A stretch of 64,000 nt of DNA from CAYRLW01 sp964425215 (lineage in GTDB: Bacteria > Spirochaetota > Spirochaetia > Treponematales > Breznakiellaceae): the NCBI GenBank assembly GCA_964425215.1, contig CAYRLW010000003.1:73340-137339 (forward strand), in the 5' to 3' direction. The translations under genes and the position numbers were made by a program. Of the stretch, positions 9,221 through 18,969 are shown one piece after another (position 1 is the first letter of the stretch; the number at the start of each line of letters is the position of its first letter). The notes below the pieces were generated by a model. The model worked only from the letters and a program-made list of their open reading frames with translations, did no database searches and was not told where the DNA came from.

Positions 9221-10123
9221 ATGGTGGAAAATAAGGGCCGCTTCCATCGATATCTTAATAGGGTGGGTTGGATGTATATCATTCCAGCCTTGATTATGTA
9301 TTGCGCGTTTATGCTGTATCCTATTCTTTCTTCATTGGTCTTAGTAACTCAGAAATGGAGAGGTTTTAGCAAACAATTTGTAGGGCTTGGTAATTTCGTC
9401 CGTATGAGCGGAGATAAAATATTCTGGGAAGCCCTGGGTCATAACTTTCTTTTTATGGCCGTACAAATTCCGCTCATGATCATGTTGGCTCTTATATTGG
9501 CGGTTATCCTAAATCAGGGAATTAAACGCTTTCGAGGTTTTTTTAGGGTTGTTTATTTTCTTCCCTGTGTTACTTCTCTAGTCGCCTATTCGGTTCTATT
9601 CCGTATTTTACTACAAACCAACGGAATGCTGAATAATTTTTTAAAGGATCTCCATATTATTATGGAGCCCATTGGGTGGCTTAATAATGGTTTTTGGGCA
9701 AAGATAACTATCATTATGGCTTTGACCTGGCGGTGGACCGGATATAATATGGTTTTCTTTTTAGTGGGATTGCAAAATATCGATACGGAAATTTACGAAG
9801 CCGCGGAAGTCGATGGGGCAAGTCGTATGCGGCAATTTTTCCTCATTACCCTTCCCCTGTTGTTACCGGTTATTCTTTTTTCTGCGGTTACGTCTACCAA
9901 CGGAACCATGCAATTATTTGATGAACCCAATATTCTAACCTGGGAAGGGGGGCCGTCAAACGCGACCATGACCGTGGCTCTCTACATTTATCGGCAGGCC
10001 TTTGTTCTCAATTCGGATACGGGGTACGCGGCGGCTCTTTCCTACGTTATGGTCCTAATCGCTGCTGTTTTAGCGTTCATCCAGATCAGGCTTATGGGAG
10101 GGAAAGATAATGAGCGTCGTTAG
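9221..10123 (+). CDS. ABC sugar transporter permease, MalF/UgpA type
   Basis: Inner-membrane permease of 300 residues with six predicted helices. The EAA loop EAAEVDGASRMRQFF (about residues 192-206) is where the ATPase docks. The start ATG has AAGGAG eight bases upstream. The gene is markedly A/T-rich at third positions compared with the flanking hydrogenase and metabolic genes. It overlaps the next permease by 14 bases, and the two should form a heterodimer. Confidence 0.92.
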   Translation: MVENKGRFHRYLNRVGWMYIIPALIMYCAFMLYPILSSLVLVTQKWRGFSKQFVGLGNFVRMSGDKIFWEALGHNFLFMAVQIPLMIMLALILAVILNQGIKRFRGFFRVVYFLPCVTSLVAYSVLFRILLQTNGMLNNFLKDLHIIMEPIGWLNNGFWAKITIIMALTWRWTGYNMVFFLVGLQNIDTEIYEAAEVDGASRMRQFFLITLPLLLPVILFSAVTSTNGTMQLFDEPNILTWEGGPSNATMTVALYIYRQAFVLNSDTGYAAALSYVMVLIAAVLAFIQIRLMGGKDNERR

Positions 10124-10931
10124 AAAAACTTCCCTGTCTTCCATTCTTATTAATTGTATACTTGTCATTGGAGCTTTTATCAGCATATTTCCCTTTTTCT
10201 GGATGATTGTTGGAATGACGTTAAATCCCAACGATGTAGTACGGGGTGTACTCATTCCAGGAAAAGAATTTGTTCTTAACTGGGAAAAGGTAAATAAAAC
10301 CTACACGGTTTTTACATTTTTTCTCAATTCCACAATAATTGCCGTCTCTACCGTTGTTTTTGGTCTCGCGGTCAACTCTCTCGCGGCATTTGGGTTTGAA
10401 AAATATAAATCGAAAATCAGGGATCAAATATTTAATATCCTTTTGGTGTCCATGATTATTCCTCAAATGGCTATCGTGATTCCACTGTTTCGACAATTCG
10501 CGTTTTTTAAACTGTTGGATACCCACGCCGCAATTATTATCCCCTCGGTTATGTCGGTATTTATTGTATTTTTTCTCCGCCAAAACTTTAAAATGTTCCC
10601 GACAGAAATTATGGAAGCCGCTCGGGTTGATGGGGCGGGAGAATTGGGGATATTTTTGCGTATCGTCGTCCCCTCGATGAAGGCTACCTTCGCTTCCGCT
10701 AGTATTTATATCTTTTTAGCCCAATGGAATGCCTATCTTTGGCCTTTGATGACTATTCTGAGCGATGCTAAGAAAACGTTGCCTATTGCCATGTCATCCA
10801 TGATGCGGGCGTATACCATAGAATACGGTGCGTTGATGATTGTCGTTTGCATATCTACGTTTCCAATTTTAGCGTTATTTCTTGCGATGCAAAGGCAGTT
10901 TGTGGCAGGACTTTTAGGTTCGGTAAAATAA
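10110..10931 (+). CDS. ABC sugar transporter permease, MalG/UgpE type
   Basis: Second permease, 273 residues and six helices, with EAA loop EAARVDGAGELGIFLRI (about residues 170-186). It starts inside the preceding gene behind GGAGGGA and ends directly against the GH42 start (TAA then ATG), so translation is coupled. It shares the A/T-rich codon use of its partner. It belongs to the CUT1 carbohydrate-import family. Confidence 0.92.
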   Translation: MSVVRKTSLSSILINCILVIGAFISIFPFFWMIVGMTLNPNDVVRGVLIPGKEFVLNWEKVNKTYTVFTFFLNSTIIAVSTVVFGLAVNSLAAFGFEKYKSKIRDQIFNILLVSMIIPQMAIVIPLFRQFAFFKLLDTHAAIIIPSVMSVFIVFFLRQNFKMFPTEIMEAARVDGAGELGIFLRIVVPSMKATFASASIYIFLAQWNAYLWPLMTILSDAKKTLPIAMSSMMRAYTIEYGALMIVVCISTFPILALFLAMQRQFVAGLLGSVK

Positions 10932-13004
10932 ATGAAAATAATCCATGGAGGAGACTATAATCCCGACCAATGGTTGGATCGCCCAGATATCTTAAAAGAG
11001 GACATCCGTCTGATGAAACTGGCGGGTTGCAATGCCATGAGTTTGGGTATTTTTGCCTGGTCCACGTTGGAAAGTCGGGAAGGGGAGTATCATTTTGAAT
11101 GGTTGGATGGGATTATCGATTCATTGTATGCTGAAGGAATTTCAACGATTCTTGCTACCCCGTCGGGAGCCCGGCCTCCATGGATGGCTAAAAAATATCC
11201 CGAAGTGCTCCGAGTAACAGCCGACGGTCAACGGCGGCATTTTGGGGAACGGCATAACCATTGTCCCTCATCGCCGATCTATAGAGAAAAGGTCGCCGGG
11301 ATCAATGGCCGGTTAGCTGAACGGTACGGAAAACACCCTGCGGTTATTCTTTGGCATCTTTCGAACGAGTATTCAGGGGCCTGCTACTGTCCCCTCTGTG
11401 CTAACGGGTTTAGAACGTGGCTTCAAAATAAGTATGGGGATTTAAAGACCCTAAACCATGCGTGGTGGACCAGTTTTTGGAGCCATGGATATTCGGATTG
11501 GGATGAAATAGAACCCCCGTCGCCCCTGGGCGAGTCGATGGTACATGGTCTTAATTTGGATTGGAAGCGCTTTACGACCCAGAGTACCCTCGATTTTATG
11601 AAGTTCGAAATCAGAACCGTCCGGGAAAAGGCGCCCCATATTCCGGTGACTACCAATTTGATGGGAACCTTTGAGGGATTAGATTATTGGGAATTGTCGG
11701 AGCCGCTGAATCTTGTTAGTTGGGATAGCTACCCTTCGTGGCATGGTGTAGGCCCCGTTTCCTGTCCCTGGTGCGATTGGGATACGGAGGGAAAGGACTG
11801 GCGTTTAGCGTCCCATGTCGCCTTTACCCATGACCTTACCCGTTCTCTTAAAAGGCGACCTTTTTTGCTTATGGAAAGTACACCCAGCGCTACCAATTGG
11901 CAACCGGTTGGAAAATTAAAACGTCCGGGCATGCACGCCCTCTCGTCACTGCAAGCCGTAGCCCATGGCTCGGACAGTGTGCAATATTTTCAATGGCGTA
12001 AAAGCAGAGGCGGTTTTGAAAAATTCCATGGGGCGGTGGTGGACCATGCGGGCCACGAAAATACCCGGGTTTTTCAAGAAGTTAAAGCCCTGGGAACCCA
12101 ATTAGCCCAATTGGATGGGGTGGTAGGGTCAGTTGTGAAGTCGGACGTGGCTATTTATTTCGATTGGGAAAATCGTTGGGCTTTGGATGACGCTAAGGGC
12201 CCACGGAACGATAGTCACAAAGAATATAGGGATGATTGTTTTGCCCATTATTACCAATTTTGGCGGCGGGGAATTTCCGTTGATATGGTCGATAGAAGAG
12301 CGGATCTATCACCGTATAAAATCCTGATCGCGCCCATGCTCTATATGGTTCGAAGCGAAACAGCGAAAAAAATTGAAAATTTTGTCAGCAACGGCGGAAC
12401 GTTTGTCACGACCTATTGGACTGGAATCGTAGACGAAAACGACCTTTGTTATTTAGGCGGGTTCCCCGGTCCTTTAAAAAAAGTCTTGGGGATTTGGGCT
12501 GAGGAAATTGACGCCCTTTACCCAGGAGAAACAAGGACCTTTACCATGAAGGGTGGAAATTCCCTAGGTCTCCGGGGTATTTTTAAAGCACGACTTTTAT
12601 GGGAAGGTATCCATACAGAAGGGGCAGAGGAATTGGCGACCTTTGATTCGGACATTTTTTCAGGCATGAGCGCGGTGACGATGAATCGTTACGGAGCGGG
12701 AAAAGCGTATTATATAGCTTCGAGGAACGAAGAATTGTTCCTTGACGAGTTTTACGAAAAAATTATTTTAGATTGTCTTCCCACCCAGGCTTGGCCCGAA
12801 CCACTTCCAGAGGGCCTTTCTGTGACCCAGAGGATCCAAAGGGAGACGGTTTACCGTTTTGTTATGAATTTCACCGATCGATCGATACATTTGAAAATTC
12901 CCGTTGCATTATCAGCCAATAAACTACTATTGGGGGATCGATCGGAGGATTCGATTCACCTTAAGGCCTGGGGCTTTGCGGTCCTTCAGGAAGGATCTGA
13001 ATGA
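10932..13004 (+). CDS. GH42 beta-galactosidase
   Basis: Cytoplasmic glycoside hydrolase family 42 enzyme, 690 residues, with no signal peptide. The TIM barrel begins at GGDYNPDQW. The predicted acid/base glutamate is in WHLSNEYSG (about residue 142) and the nucleophile in LLMESTPSATNWQ (about 313). The structural zinc cysteines of many GH42 enzymes are visible as CYCPLC and CPWC. A trimerisation domain and a small C-terminal beta domain follow. It hydrolyses terminal beta-galactosyl residues, and in the context of the ABC importer it probably acts on imported galacto-oligosaccharides. The start follows the permease stop directly and the end overlaps the LacI gene (ATGA). Confidence 0.93.
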   Translation: MKIIHGGDYNPDQWLDRPDILKEDIRLMKLAGCNAMSLGIFAWSTLESREGEYHFEWLDGIIDSLYAEGISTILATPSGARPPWMAKKYPEVLRVTADGQRRHFGERHNHCPSSPIYREKVAGINGRLAERYGKHPAVILWHLSNEYSGACYCPLCANGFRTWLQNKYGDLKTLNHAWWTSFWSHGYSDWDEIEPPSPLGESMVHGLNLDWKRFTTQSTLDFMKFEIRTVREKAPHIPVTTNLMGTFEGLDYWELSEPLNLVSWDSYPSWHGVGPVSCPWCDWDTEGKDWRLASHVAFTHDLTRSLKRRPFLLMESTPSATNWQPVGKLKRPGMHALSSLQAVAHGSDSVQYFQWRKSRGGFEKFHGAVVDHAGHENTRVFQEVKALGTQLAQLDGVVGSVVKSDVAIYFDWENRWALDDAKGPRNDSHKEYRDDCFAHYYQFWRRGISVDMVDRRADLSPYKILIAPMLYMVRSETAKKIENFVSNGGTFVTTYWTGIVDENDLCYLGGFPGPLKKVLGIWAEEIDALYPGETRTFTMKGGNSLGLRGIFKARLLWEGIHTEGAEELATFDSDIFSGMSAVTMNRYGAGKAYYIASRNEELFLDEFYEKIILDCLPTQAWPEPLPEGLSVTQRIQRETVYRFVMNFTDRSIHLKIPVALSANKLLLGDRSEDSIHLKAWGFAVLQEGSE

Positions 13005-14020
13005 CCACCCGAGAAGATGTGGCCAAACTCGCCGGTGTATCGCCGGCAACGGTTTCGAATGTTATTAATAATTCTAAGTTTGTCAGCCCCGACCTCATTG
13101 AACGGGTAGAGCGGGCAATTAAAGATTTAAACTATTTTCCCAACCGTGCGGCCAGAGCTCTCGCGTCCCGTCGGACCGAACAGGTAGGAATTCTGGTTCC
13201 CAGCCTTACGAATCCCTACCATGGGAGCGTAGCCGAGGGTATGGAAGAGGTGGCCCGAAAAAACGGATATATTGTTTCCCTTATCACCGCGGAAGGTCCC
13301 GCGGATCGATACATCTCCCATATTATCGAACGCCAAATGGATGGCATTTTTTTAACCGATTCCGGATTTCGCTTTACTAAGGAACAGTTTGAACACATGC
13401 GTAACCATGGAGTTCGTTTTGTGGTTGGGGAAGGTTCTTCTTACGCTTTGGAAACGTGCTCGACCATACCCTGTTCCCGAATCTCGGTCAATTATACCCA
13501 GGTAATGACCGAACTATTTACCTACCTTAAAAGTTTAGGTCATCGGAGAGTTGCTTTTTTAAGCGGTAACCCTTCGGAAATTAGAGAAGCTAGAAAGGAT
13601 GAGTATGTCCGCTGTGTTCACGAATTGGGCTTTGACAAGGATACATCTTTGCTCATTCCCGGGTCTCCCCCTTTTACGACCCTACCCGAAGACGGGTATC
13701 GGGATACGAAGAAATTTTTAAAAAAGAAGCGTACATTTTCCGTTCTTTTCGCCCTTAACGATCTAATGGCTATAGGGGCTATGAAGGCTATTCGGGAAGA
13801 GGGTCTCCGTGTTCCCGAAGATATATCCGTGGTAGGATGCGACAATCTATTTCTATCGGAAACAACCTTTCCCCCATTGACCACGATCCATATTCCAAAA
13901 CTGGAAATTGGCCGATTGGCGATGGAATTGCTTTTAGAAATAATCCGGGGAGAGGATTACCGAAAGGTCGAATTATTTCCCTCTTTGGTGGTTCGCCAAT
14001 CGGTAATCCCGTACCATTAG
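13001..14020 (+). CDS. LacI-family transcriptional regulator
   Basis: Regulator of 339 residues with an N-terminal LacI helix-turn-helix (VAKLAGVSPATVSNVINN, about residues 6-23) and hinge (NRAARALASRRTEQVGILVP), then a periplasmic-binding-protein-like effector domain ending near IRGEDYRK. It overlaps the GH42 stop by four bases (ATGA), so it is the last gene of the operon it probably controls. The palindrome at 7679-7694 is the likely operator, giving feedback control by the imported sugar. Confidence 0.93.
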   Translation: MTTREDVAKLAGVSPATVSNVINNSKFVSPDLIERVERAIKDLNYFPNRAARALASRRTEQVGILVPSLTNPYHGSVAEGMEEVARKNGYIVSLITAEGPADRYISHIIERQMDGIFLTDSGFRFTKEQFEHMRNHGVRFVVGEGSSYALETCSTIPCSRISVNYTQVMTELFTYLKSLGHRRVAFLSGNPSEIREARKDEYVRCVHELGFDKDTSLLIPGSPPFTTLPEDGYRDTKKFLKKKRTFSVLFALNDLMAIGAMKAIREEGLRVPEDISVVGCDNLFLSETTFPPLTTIHIPKLEIGRLAMELLLEIIRGEDYRKVELFPSLVVRQSVIPYH

Positions 14021-14035
14021 ATCCTCCATTCCAAA

Positions 14036-15385
14036 TTAAAACGAAATGACCGTATAGAGTCGCAGACTTATGGCGCCCGCTCCCGTGTATTGGGTCAATT
14101 CGGTATTCGTGCCTCCGCCGGAGTAGGACAATTCGGCGGTAAAGGGTACCGCCTGGGGAAAGGAGAAGGATTCGGCCAGTTTAATTTGGTACGATTGATC
14201 GTCCAAGTTTGATAGTGCCGATACGGTGGAGGACAGGTACGGGGAGAAAAGTTCGTCGGCCTTTAGGGCCATATAAGCGTAGTATCGGCCCCCGTATAGG
14301 TATGTCTGGGGATCTCCTTTGGAGTTATAGAAGGCCTCCGCCGAGAGGGTCCATCGTTTCAGTTCGTCAAGGGTTTTAGAGAAGCCCATGGATGTTTGGA
14401 TGTAGGATGGATAGGATGAATATTCGGGGGAAAGCGCAAGTTCCCCGTACACGGTGGTACCCCAGATTCGGCCGGAAAAATCCACACCCCCCCGGGTCTG
14501 GGCCTGGGCGCCCCCGTAGCCCGTTAGTCCAAACTCAAAATCTCCGGCGGTAAAATCCACACGTCCCCCCAGGTTTATCTTGTTTACCGGATCATCGTAG
14601 GTGTATTGACCGTTAGGCGCCAGGTTGGAAAAATCCGCAAAGGTGAACAGGTTCCCCCCGGTAAAGGGCAGGTGGAGCCGGAGACCCGGTTTGCCGATCC
14701 GGGTATCCAGGGCGGCGAAGGCGTCGGTTTTTTGGAGGTTTATAAAGTCCACAGGGGTCCAAATTTGCGAGGGTCCCCAGGATATCAATTGGTTTCCCAA
14801 ACGGATGAACAGAACCTTGGCGATATCAAAGCTGTAGTGAATTTCTGAAAGGCCGTACTGGACCGCGTAGGCATTCGGATACCCTGTACCCCCCAAGGAA
14901 ATAGGGGAAGGAAGGCCGGTCCCGGACGCTCCCCGGAACAGGGGTTGGGCGGCTACGTATGATATAAACAGGGAACCGTAATCGGGGACCGTAACCTTAG
15001 CAAAAAGTTTGCCCTGGATATCCGAAAGGGCCACGTATCCTGCCGATTGGGTTTGGACCGTGGTGGATCCGGAGACCACCGCCGAACCTCCCACCAGGTA
15101 ATCGGTCTTCGCGATTTCTCCGGGCTTAAAACTGGGGAAGCCGTTCTGATCCCCCCCGGTCGGGGCGGGTATTACCGTGGACCCCTCGGCGGAAGAATTC
15201 GTAACGCCGGTAGAACTCGTGCCAGGGGCGGCCCCGTCGCTACTATTGGCAAAAAGGGAGGATTCAAAGTCGGCGGAATTTTGACTGCTTGGGGCGTTTT
15301 GACTGTTTGGGGCGCCGGAACTTTGAGCGCTCAGGGGAAAAAGAAAGGCCAAAAGGCCGAGGGTTACAAACACTGGATACTTCAT
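14036..15385 (-). CDS. Secreted beta-barrel outer-membrane protein (unknown family)
   Basis: Protein of 449 residues with a signal peptide (FVTLGLLAFLFPLSAQ), a Ser/Asn/Gln-rich linker to about residue 100, then alternating aromatic/polar strands to a C-terminal phenylalanine (LYTVISF). This is the usual mark of outer-membrane barrels. I cannot name the family. It is the last gene of the TetR/ABC/LolA-like operon, 19 bases after the LolA-like gene. That suggests it is the outer-membrane end of the export route or its cargo. The start has a weak GGG-type Shine-Dalgarno. Confidence 0.75.
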   Translation of the reverse strand: MKYPVFVTLGLLAFLFPLSAQSSGAPNSQNAPSSQNSADFESSLFANSSDGAAPGTSSTGVTNSSAEGSTVIPAPTGGDQNGFPSFKPGEIAKTDYLVGGSAVVSGSTTVQTQSAGYVALSDIQGKLFAKVTVPDYGSLFISYVAAQPLFRGASGTGLPSPISLGGTGYPNAYAVQYGLSEIHYSFDIAKVLFIRLGNQLISWGPSQIWTPVDFINLQKTDAFAALDTRIGKPGLRLHLPFTGGNLFTFADFSNLAPNGQYTYDDPVNKINLGGRVDFTAGDFEFGLTGYGGAQAQTRGGVDFSGRIWGTTVYGELALSPEYSSYPSYIQTSMGFSKTLDELKRWTLSAEAFYNSKGDPQTYLYGGRYYAYMALKADELFSPYLSSTVSALSNLDDQSYQIKLAESFSFPQAVPFTAELSYSGGGTNTELTQYTGAGAISLRLYTVISF

Positions 15386-15404
15386 CTATACACCCTTTCC
15401 TTTG

Positions 15405-16202
15405 TTACCGGGACTGTTCTTCCAAGAAAGCCTTGGAGAAAACGTAATTGGGTATTTTAGCCGTGGATATGCCCTCGTTGGTCAAAAAGGTCTGCTGACC
15501 CTTTTCCAGGGCGTCCACCCCCAACAGTTTGGTAAAAATATACTTATTCGGCGCAACCTGTTGATAATCCACGTAGTAGGTCGTTCGCAGTAAGGTTCCC
15601 GAAGCGCTGAAATTTTCCACCTTTACCGGGAGACCGTCGGTACGGCGGATGTACCACTTCTGAATAGGATAGGATACGTCCAATTGCTTGGCGTCGTAAC
15701 GGACCACATCGCATTCCCACTTGGCCACCGTGGCCGTTCCGGCCAAGGTAAGGTAGTATTGGGTTTCCGCGGAAGCTTTTCCAAATAGGTCGGTACGAAC
15801 GTCCGTGGATCCCACATCATCCTTTCTGTTTCGGTACACGAATTCCCTGGTTGAGGGCAAATAGAGGAATAGATCGTCCTTATTGCGGTAGTACCCCTTG
15901 CCCTTTTCGCTGTTGGGATATTGGAAAATAAGCGTAAAGGTATCCGCCGAGTCCCGGCGGTATATTTTTATCTGGAGCACCCGATCCGCTTCGCCGCTCT
16001 TTTTCTGGATCAGGGTGAACGTGTTAGTGATATCGAAGCCCACCAGGTTCAGCTTATCTTCGTAAGCGCGGACAATTTTCACGGCTCCCGGATCGCTGGT
16101 TGTGACGGTACTTTGCTGAGCTTCCAGGGGGAACAGAACACCGACGATAAATGATATACTCAAAACTACGGTTAATGTTACTTTTGAAACGATAACCCGC
16201 AT
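15405..16202 (-). CDS. Periplasmic LolA-like outer-membrane lipoprotein-sorting protein
   Basis: Secreted protein of 265 residues with a signal peptide (VTLTVVLSISFIVGVLFPLEAQ) and an all-beta fold recalling the LolA_like family (Treponema TP0789 type). Typical segments are MRVI..DTFTLIFQYPNSEKGKGYYRNKDDLFLYLP and KWYIRRTDGLPVKVENF. Proteins of this fold ferry hydrophobic cargo across the periplasm, which fits its place between two FtsX-type permeases and a beta-barrel protein in one operon. The start ATG has GGGAGG upstream. The cargo (lipoprotein, lipid or drug) is not determinable here. Confidence 0.8.
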   Translation of the reverse strand: MRVIVSKVTLTVVLSISFIVGVLFPLEAQQSTVTTSDPGAVKIVRAYEDKLNLVGFDITNTFTLIQKKSGEADRVLQIKIYRRDSADTFTLIFQYPNSEKGKGYYRNKDDLFLYLPSTREFVYRNRKDDVGSTDVRTDLFGKASAETQYYLTLAGTATVAKWECDVVRYDAKQLDVSYPIQKWYIRRTDGLPVKVENFSASGTLLRTTYYVDYQQVAPNKYIFTKLLGVDALEKGQQTFLTNEGISTAKIPNYVFSKAFLEEQSR

Positions 16203-16213
16203 AAAAACCTCCC

Positions 16214-17548
16214 TTAAAACGTTTTAGTTAGCGCCGCCACGGGGGGAATCGCGCCCCCCTTCCGGGCGGGAAAGAAAGAAAACAGGGCAGCGAAAAGGGC
16301 GATAACCAGTATAACGGCGGTAAAAGATCCAACGGTAGGCAGTAACACCAGATGCCCCTTTTGTAAAAAGATTCCCAAGTTACCTCCCGGGGGAAAGGCG
16401 GGGCCTAAGCGAAGGAGCGCCGAGGTTCCCACAGCCAGCAATCCTCCAATAATAGAAAACACCAGAGCCAGGGATACGCTTTCAAAGATAAAAAGAACCG
16501 TAACCCGCCAACCCTCCACACCCAGGGCCCGCATGGTCCCAATCTCCATAAGCCGTTCGTTGATGTTCATTTTAAGGTTGATAAAAATCGAGACGGCGAT
16601 AATAAAGAGCATCACCAGGGAGATAAGGGCCCCCACGGCGTTTACGGCGGCTAAAATTGTCCGTACAAGGCCCAACACCTCGTCCAGGGTCGCCACCTTC
16701 AACATCACCCGATCCCGGCCCTCTTTGTCGGTCTCGTACTTGGGACTAGCCGCCGAGACAGCCGCTATGGCCTCGGTATCCGAGGCGGGGACTGAAACCT
16801 CAAACCCCTTTGCTTTAAGAGAGCGGTCAATATTGTCCCGTTTTGCCGAAAGGTTTTCCACCCGGGGAAAATACACGTACACCGCCGTCGAAGCGGTGGG
16901 ATCGGCTAAATCCAGGTTCCTTAAAAATTCAAAATGGGTTAAGACCAAATCCCGGGCAAAGTAATTGTCCGTGGTATAGATCCCCCGGACGGTTAAAATC
17001 CCCGTGTTAAAGGCCCCAAAGCGGGTTCGGGTCGAAAGAACCACCTGATCCCCCAATTTTATGCCAAAATAATTCGCCGTTTCCTGGGGCAGGAGTACTC
17101 CATTGGGGTCCTGGGTAAAACCGGCCCAGGAACCATCGGTGGAGGGATTTCCAAAAACCGCCTGATCTTGAAAGGTGAGGTCCTTTTCCGTATCGATCCC
17201 CGTAAAGGAAAGACGCTTAGAAAGCCCGTTAAAATAGAGGGTCGATCGGACCAGATAGCGGACCAGCACCGTGGCATCCCCGTAGGTTTCGGTAACCGCA
17301 GAAACGATGTCCGGCGTTCGGGAAAGGCCGTTGTAAATTTTGCCCCCCTTGGCGAATTGGCCCGTGATGGTTATATGTCCCGCGGTAGCTTTGACCAGGC
17401 TGTCGGCTATGTTCACCGAAGCCCCCCGGGAAAAGGCTAATAAAAGGACCAAAATAAAAGCAACCACCGCGTAGTTTACCCCCAGGGTAAAACTTCTCTT
17501 TTTCTGACGAAACACGTTTTTGAAGGCTAAAACAATAAAATGTCCCAT
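16214..17548 (-). CDS. ABC transporter permease, FtsX/MacB/LolC-E type (second permease)
   Basis: 444 residues: an N-terminal helix (YAVVAFILVLLLAFSRG), a large periplasmic domain (about residues 45-265) and three C-terminal helices ending in FFPARKGGAIPPVAALT. This four-helix topology is that of type VII mechanotransmission permeases (LolCDE, MacB). IGTMRALGVEGW, the coupling helix region, is visible near residue 340. It lies 10 bases downstream of its partner permease and 11 bases upstream of the LolA-like gene, with an AGGAAG Shine-Dalgarno. Confidence 0.9.
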   Translation of the reverse strand: MGHFIVLAFKNVFRQKKRSFTLGVNYAVVAFILVLLLAFSRGASVNIADSLVKATAGHITITGQFAKGGKIYNGLSRTPDIVSAVTETYGDATVLVRYLVRSTLYFNGLSKRLSFTGIDTEKDLTFQDQAVFGNPSTDGSWAGFTQDPNGVLLPQETANYFGIKLGDQVVLSTRTRFGAFNTGILTVRGIYTTDNYFARDLVLTHFEFLRNLDLADPTASTAVYVYFPRVENLSAKRDNIDRSLKAKGFEVSVPASDTEAIAAVSAASPKYETDKEGRDRVMLKVATLDEVLGLVRTILAAVNAVGALISLVMLFIIAVSIFINLKMNINERLMEIGTMRALGVEGWRVTVLFIFESVSLALVFSIIGGLLAVGTSALLRLGPAFPPGGNLGIFLQKGHLVLLPTVGSFTAVILVIALFAALFSFFPARKGGAIPPVAALTKTF

Positions 17549-17558
17549 GGTAGACTTC

Positions 17559-18965
17559 CTAACGGTCGCTCATCGCTTTGAGCGGGGTGATAGATGTGGC
17601 CACCCGTACAGGATATACGGTGGCCAAAACACTAACTATAAATACGATCACCAGGGCCAGAACAAACGGTCCGGCGCTGAGACTTAGGGGTAAGTTCCCC
17701 CCGCCAATTAGAAATTGGGATACGGTTTCCGGCAGAGGGATACCCCGCTGTCCCTGGGTGAGGAATAAAATAAAGGTAAGAACCATGGCTACCAGGGCTG
17801 CCGAAAGGTTTAAAATCAGGGTCTCCAACAAAAACATCTGACGGATAAAGGATTTTTCCGCCCCCATGGCCCGCATGGTCCCAATTTCGGAGGTCCGCTC
17901 TACCACGTTGATAATCAGGGTGTTCATAAAAATCATAATAACCACCAGGAATATCAAGGCTGTGGCGATAAAGATAAAGAGTTGGAGCGCCCGGGATATT
18001 TGGGCGTAGAAGCCCGACGCCACATCCCAGGGGGCCACCTTGATTTCCAGATCCTTCATGTTTTCCAGATCCCGCATGACCCCTTCCACGTGGGAATGGT
18101 CCTTTAACTTAACCGCCACCATGGTAAATCCCGAAAGGGCCTGGGTCTTCAGGGTCGATAAATCGATATTCCCCACCGCTGAGTCGTTAGCCAATTGAAA
18201 GATGGACGCTTCGTCGCCGCTCGTCGCCGATAAAGCCGCGTTGAAACCCGAGGGTAAGCCCTGAACCCCCGTATAGTTGTAGAGGTTCGAATAGGTCGTG
18301 GAGTCCATAAAATTGATATAATCAAAAACGCTTTTGTAATGCAGGGGTTCAAAGATCCCCAACATGGTAGATCGAACCGTATTCACCCCCCCCTCGGTAA
18401 TACCTAAAAGGGTAACCGATTCTCCAGGTTGCAGGGTAACACCGTAATTTTTTTGGTACTGTTCGTTTTGATAGGTACTAATCAAAATCCCCTGATTCGT
18501 TGACGAACCGGTATCCAGGCCGAAATAACTCCCTTCCTTTATCTTTATATTTGAAAAAACCGACCGATAGGGTTCCGGCTGGACCGCGTAAAAGATAAAG
18601 GGCAACTCTATCTTTTTCCCGTCCCTATCTACCTGGACAATACCGTAATTTTGGGCGTAAAACGCGTAGGCTTCTACTTCCGGGATGGCTTTTAAAGCGG
18701 CCCCTAATTTTTCCGGATTCTTTATAATGGGTAGGGGCGTGTTAAACGCAAAGGGAGACGGAAGGTCCTTCGATCGTTGGGAATAGACGATAAAATCGCC
18801 CGTAAAATTATGGATAATGGAATCCTTAGAAGCCTTTGCCGCGGATTGGGAAAAGGTACTCCCAAAAATTACTAAAAAGGTTCCAAAAAGTACCAACACC
18901 CCGATTAAAGCCATCCGGGCCTTTCGGCGAAGAAGGGTCCTCAGGGCTAATTTTAGCGTGAGCAT
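17559..18965 (-). CDS. ABC transporter permease, FtsX/MacB/LolC-E type (first permease)
   Basis: 468 residues with the same four-helix topology as the next gene: an N-terminal helix, a periplasmic domain of about 270 residues, the coupling segment IGTMRAMGAEKSF and a C-terminal YPVRVATSITPLKAMS. Two different permeases with one ATPase suggest a LolCE-like heterodimer rather than a MacB homodimer. The start ATG has GGAGGT nine bases upstream. It lies 4 bases after the ATPase gene. Confidence 0.9.
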   Translation of the reverse strand: MLTLKLALRTLLRRKARMALIGVLVLFGTFLVIFGSTFSQSAAKASKDSIIHNFTGDFIVYSQRSKDLPSPFAFNTPLPIIKNPEKLGAALKAIPEVEAYAFYAQNYGIVQVDRDGKKIELPFIFYAVQPEPYRSVFSNIKIKEGSYFGLDTGSSTNQGILISTYQNEQYQKNYGVTLQPGESVTLLGITEGGVNTVRSTMLGIFEPLHYKSVFDYINFMDSTTYSNLYNYTGVQGLPSGFNAALSATSGDEASIFQLANDSAVGNIDLSTLKTQALSGFTMVAVKLKDHSHVEGVMRDLENMKDLEIKVAPWDVASGFYAQISRALQLFIFIATALIFLVVIMIFMNTLIINVVERTSEIGTMRAMGAEKSFIRQMFLLETLILNLSAALVAMVLTFILFLTQGQRGIPLPETVSQFLIGGGNLPLSLSAGPFVLALVIVFIVSVLATVYPVRVATSITPLKAMSDR

Positions 18966-18969
18966 GGGC

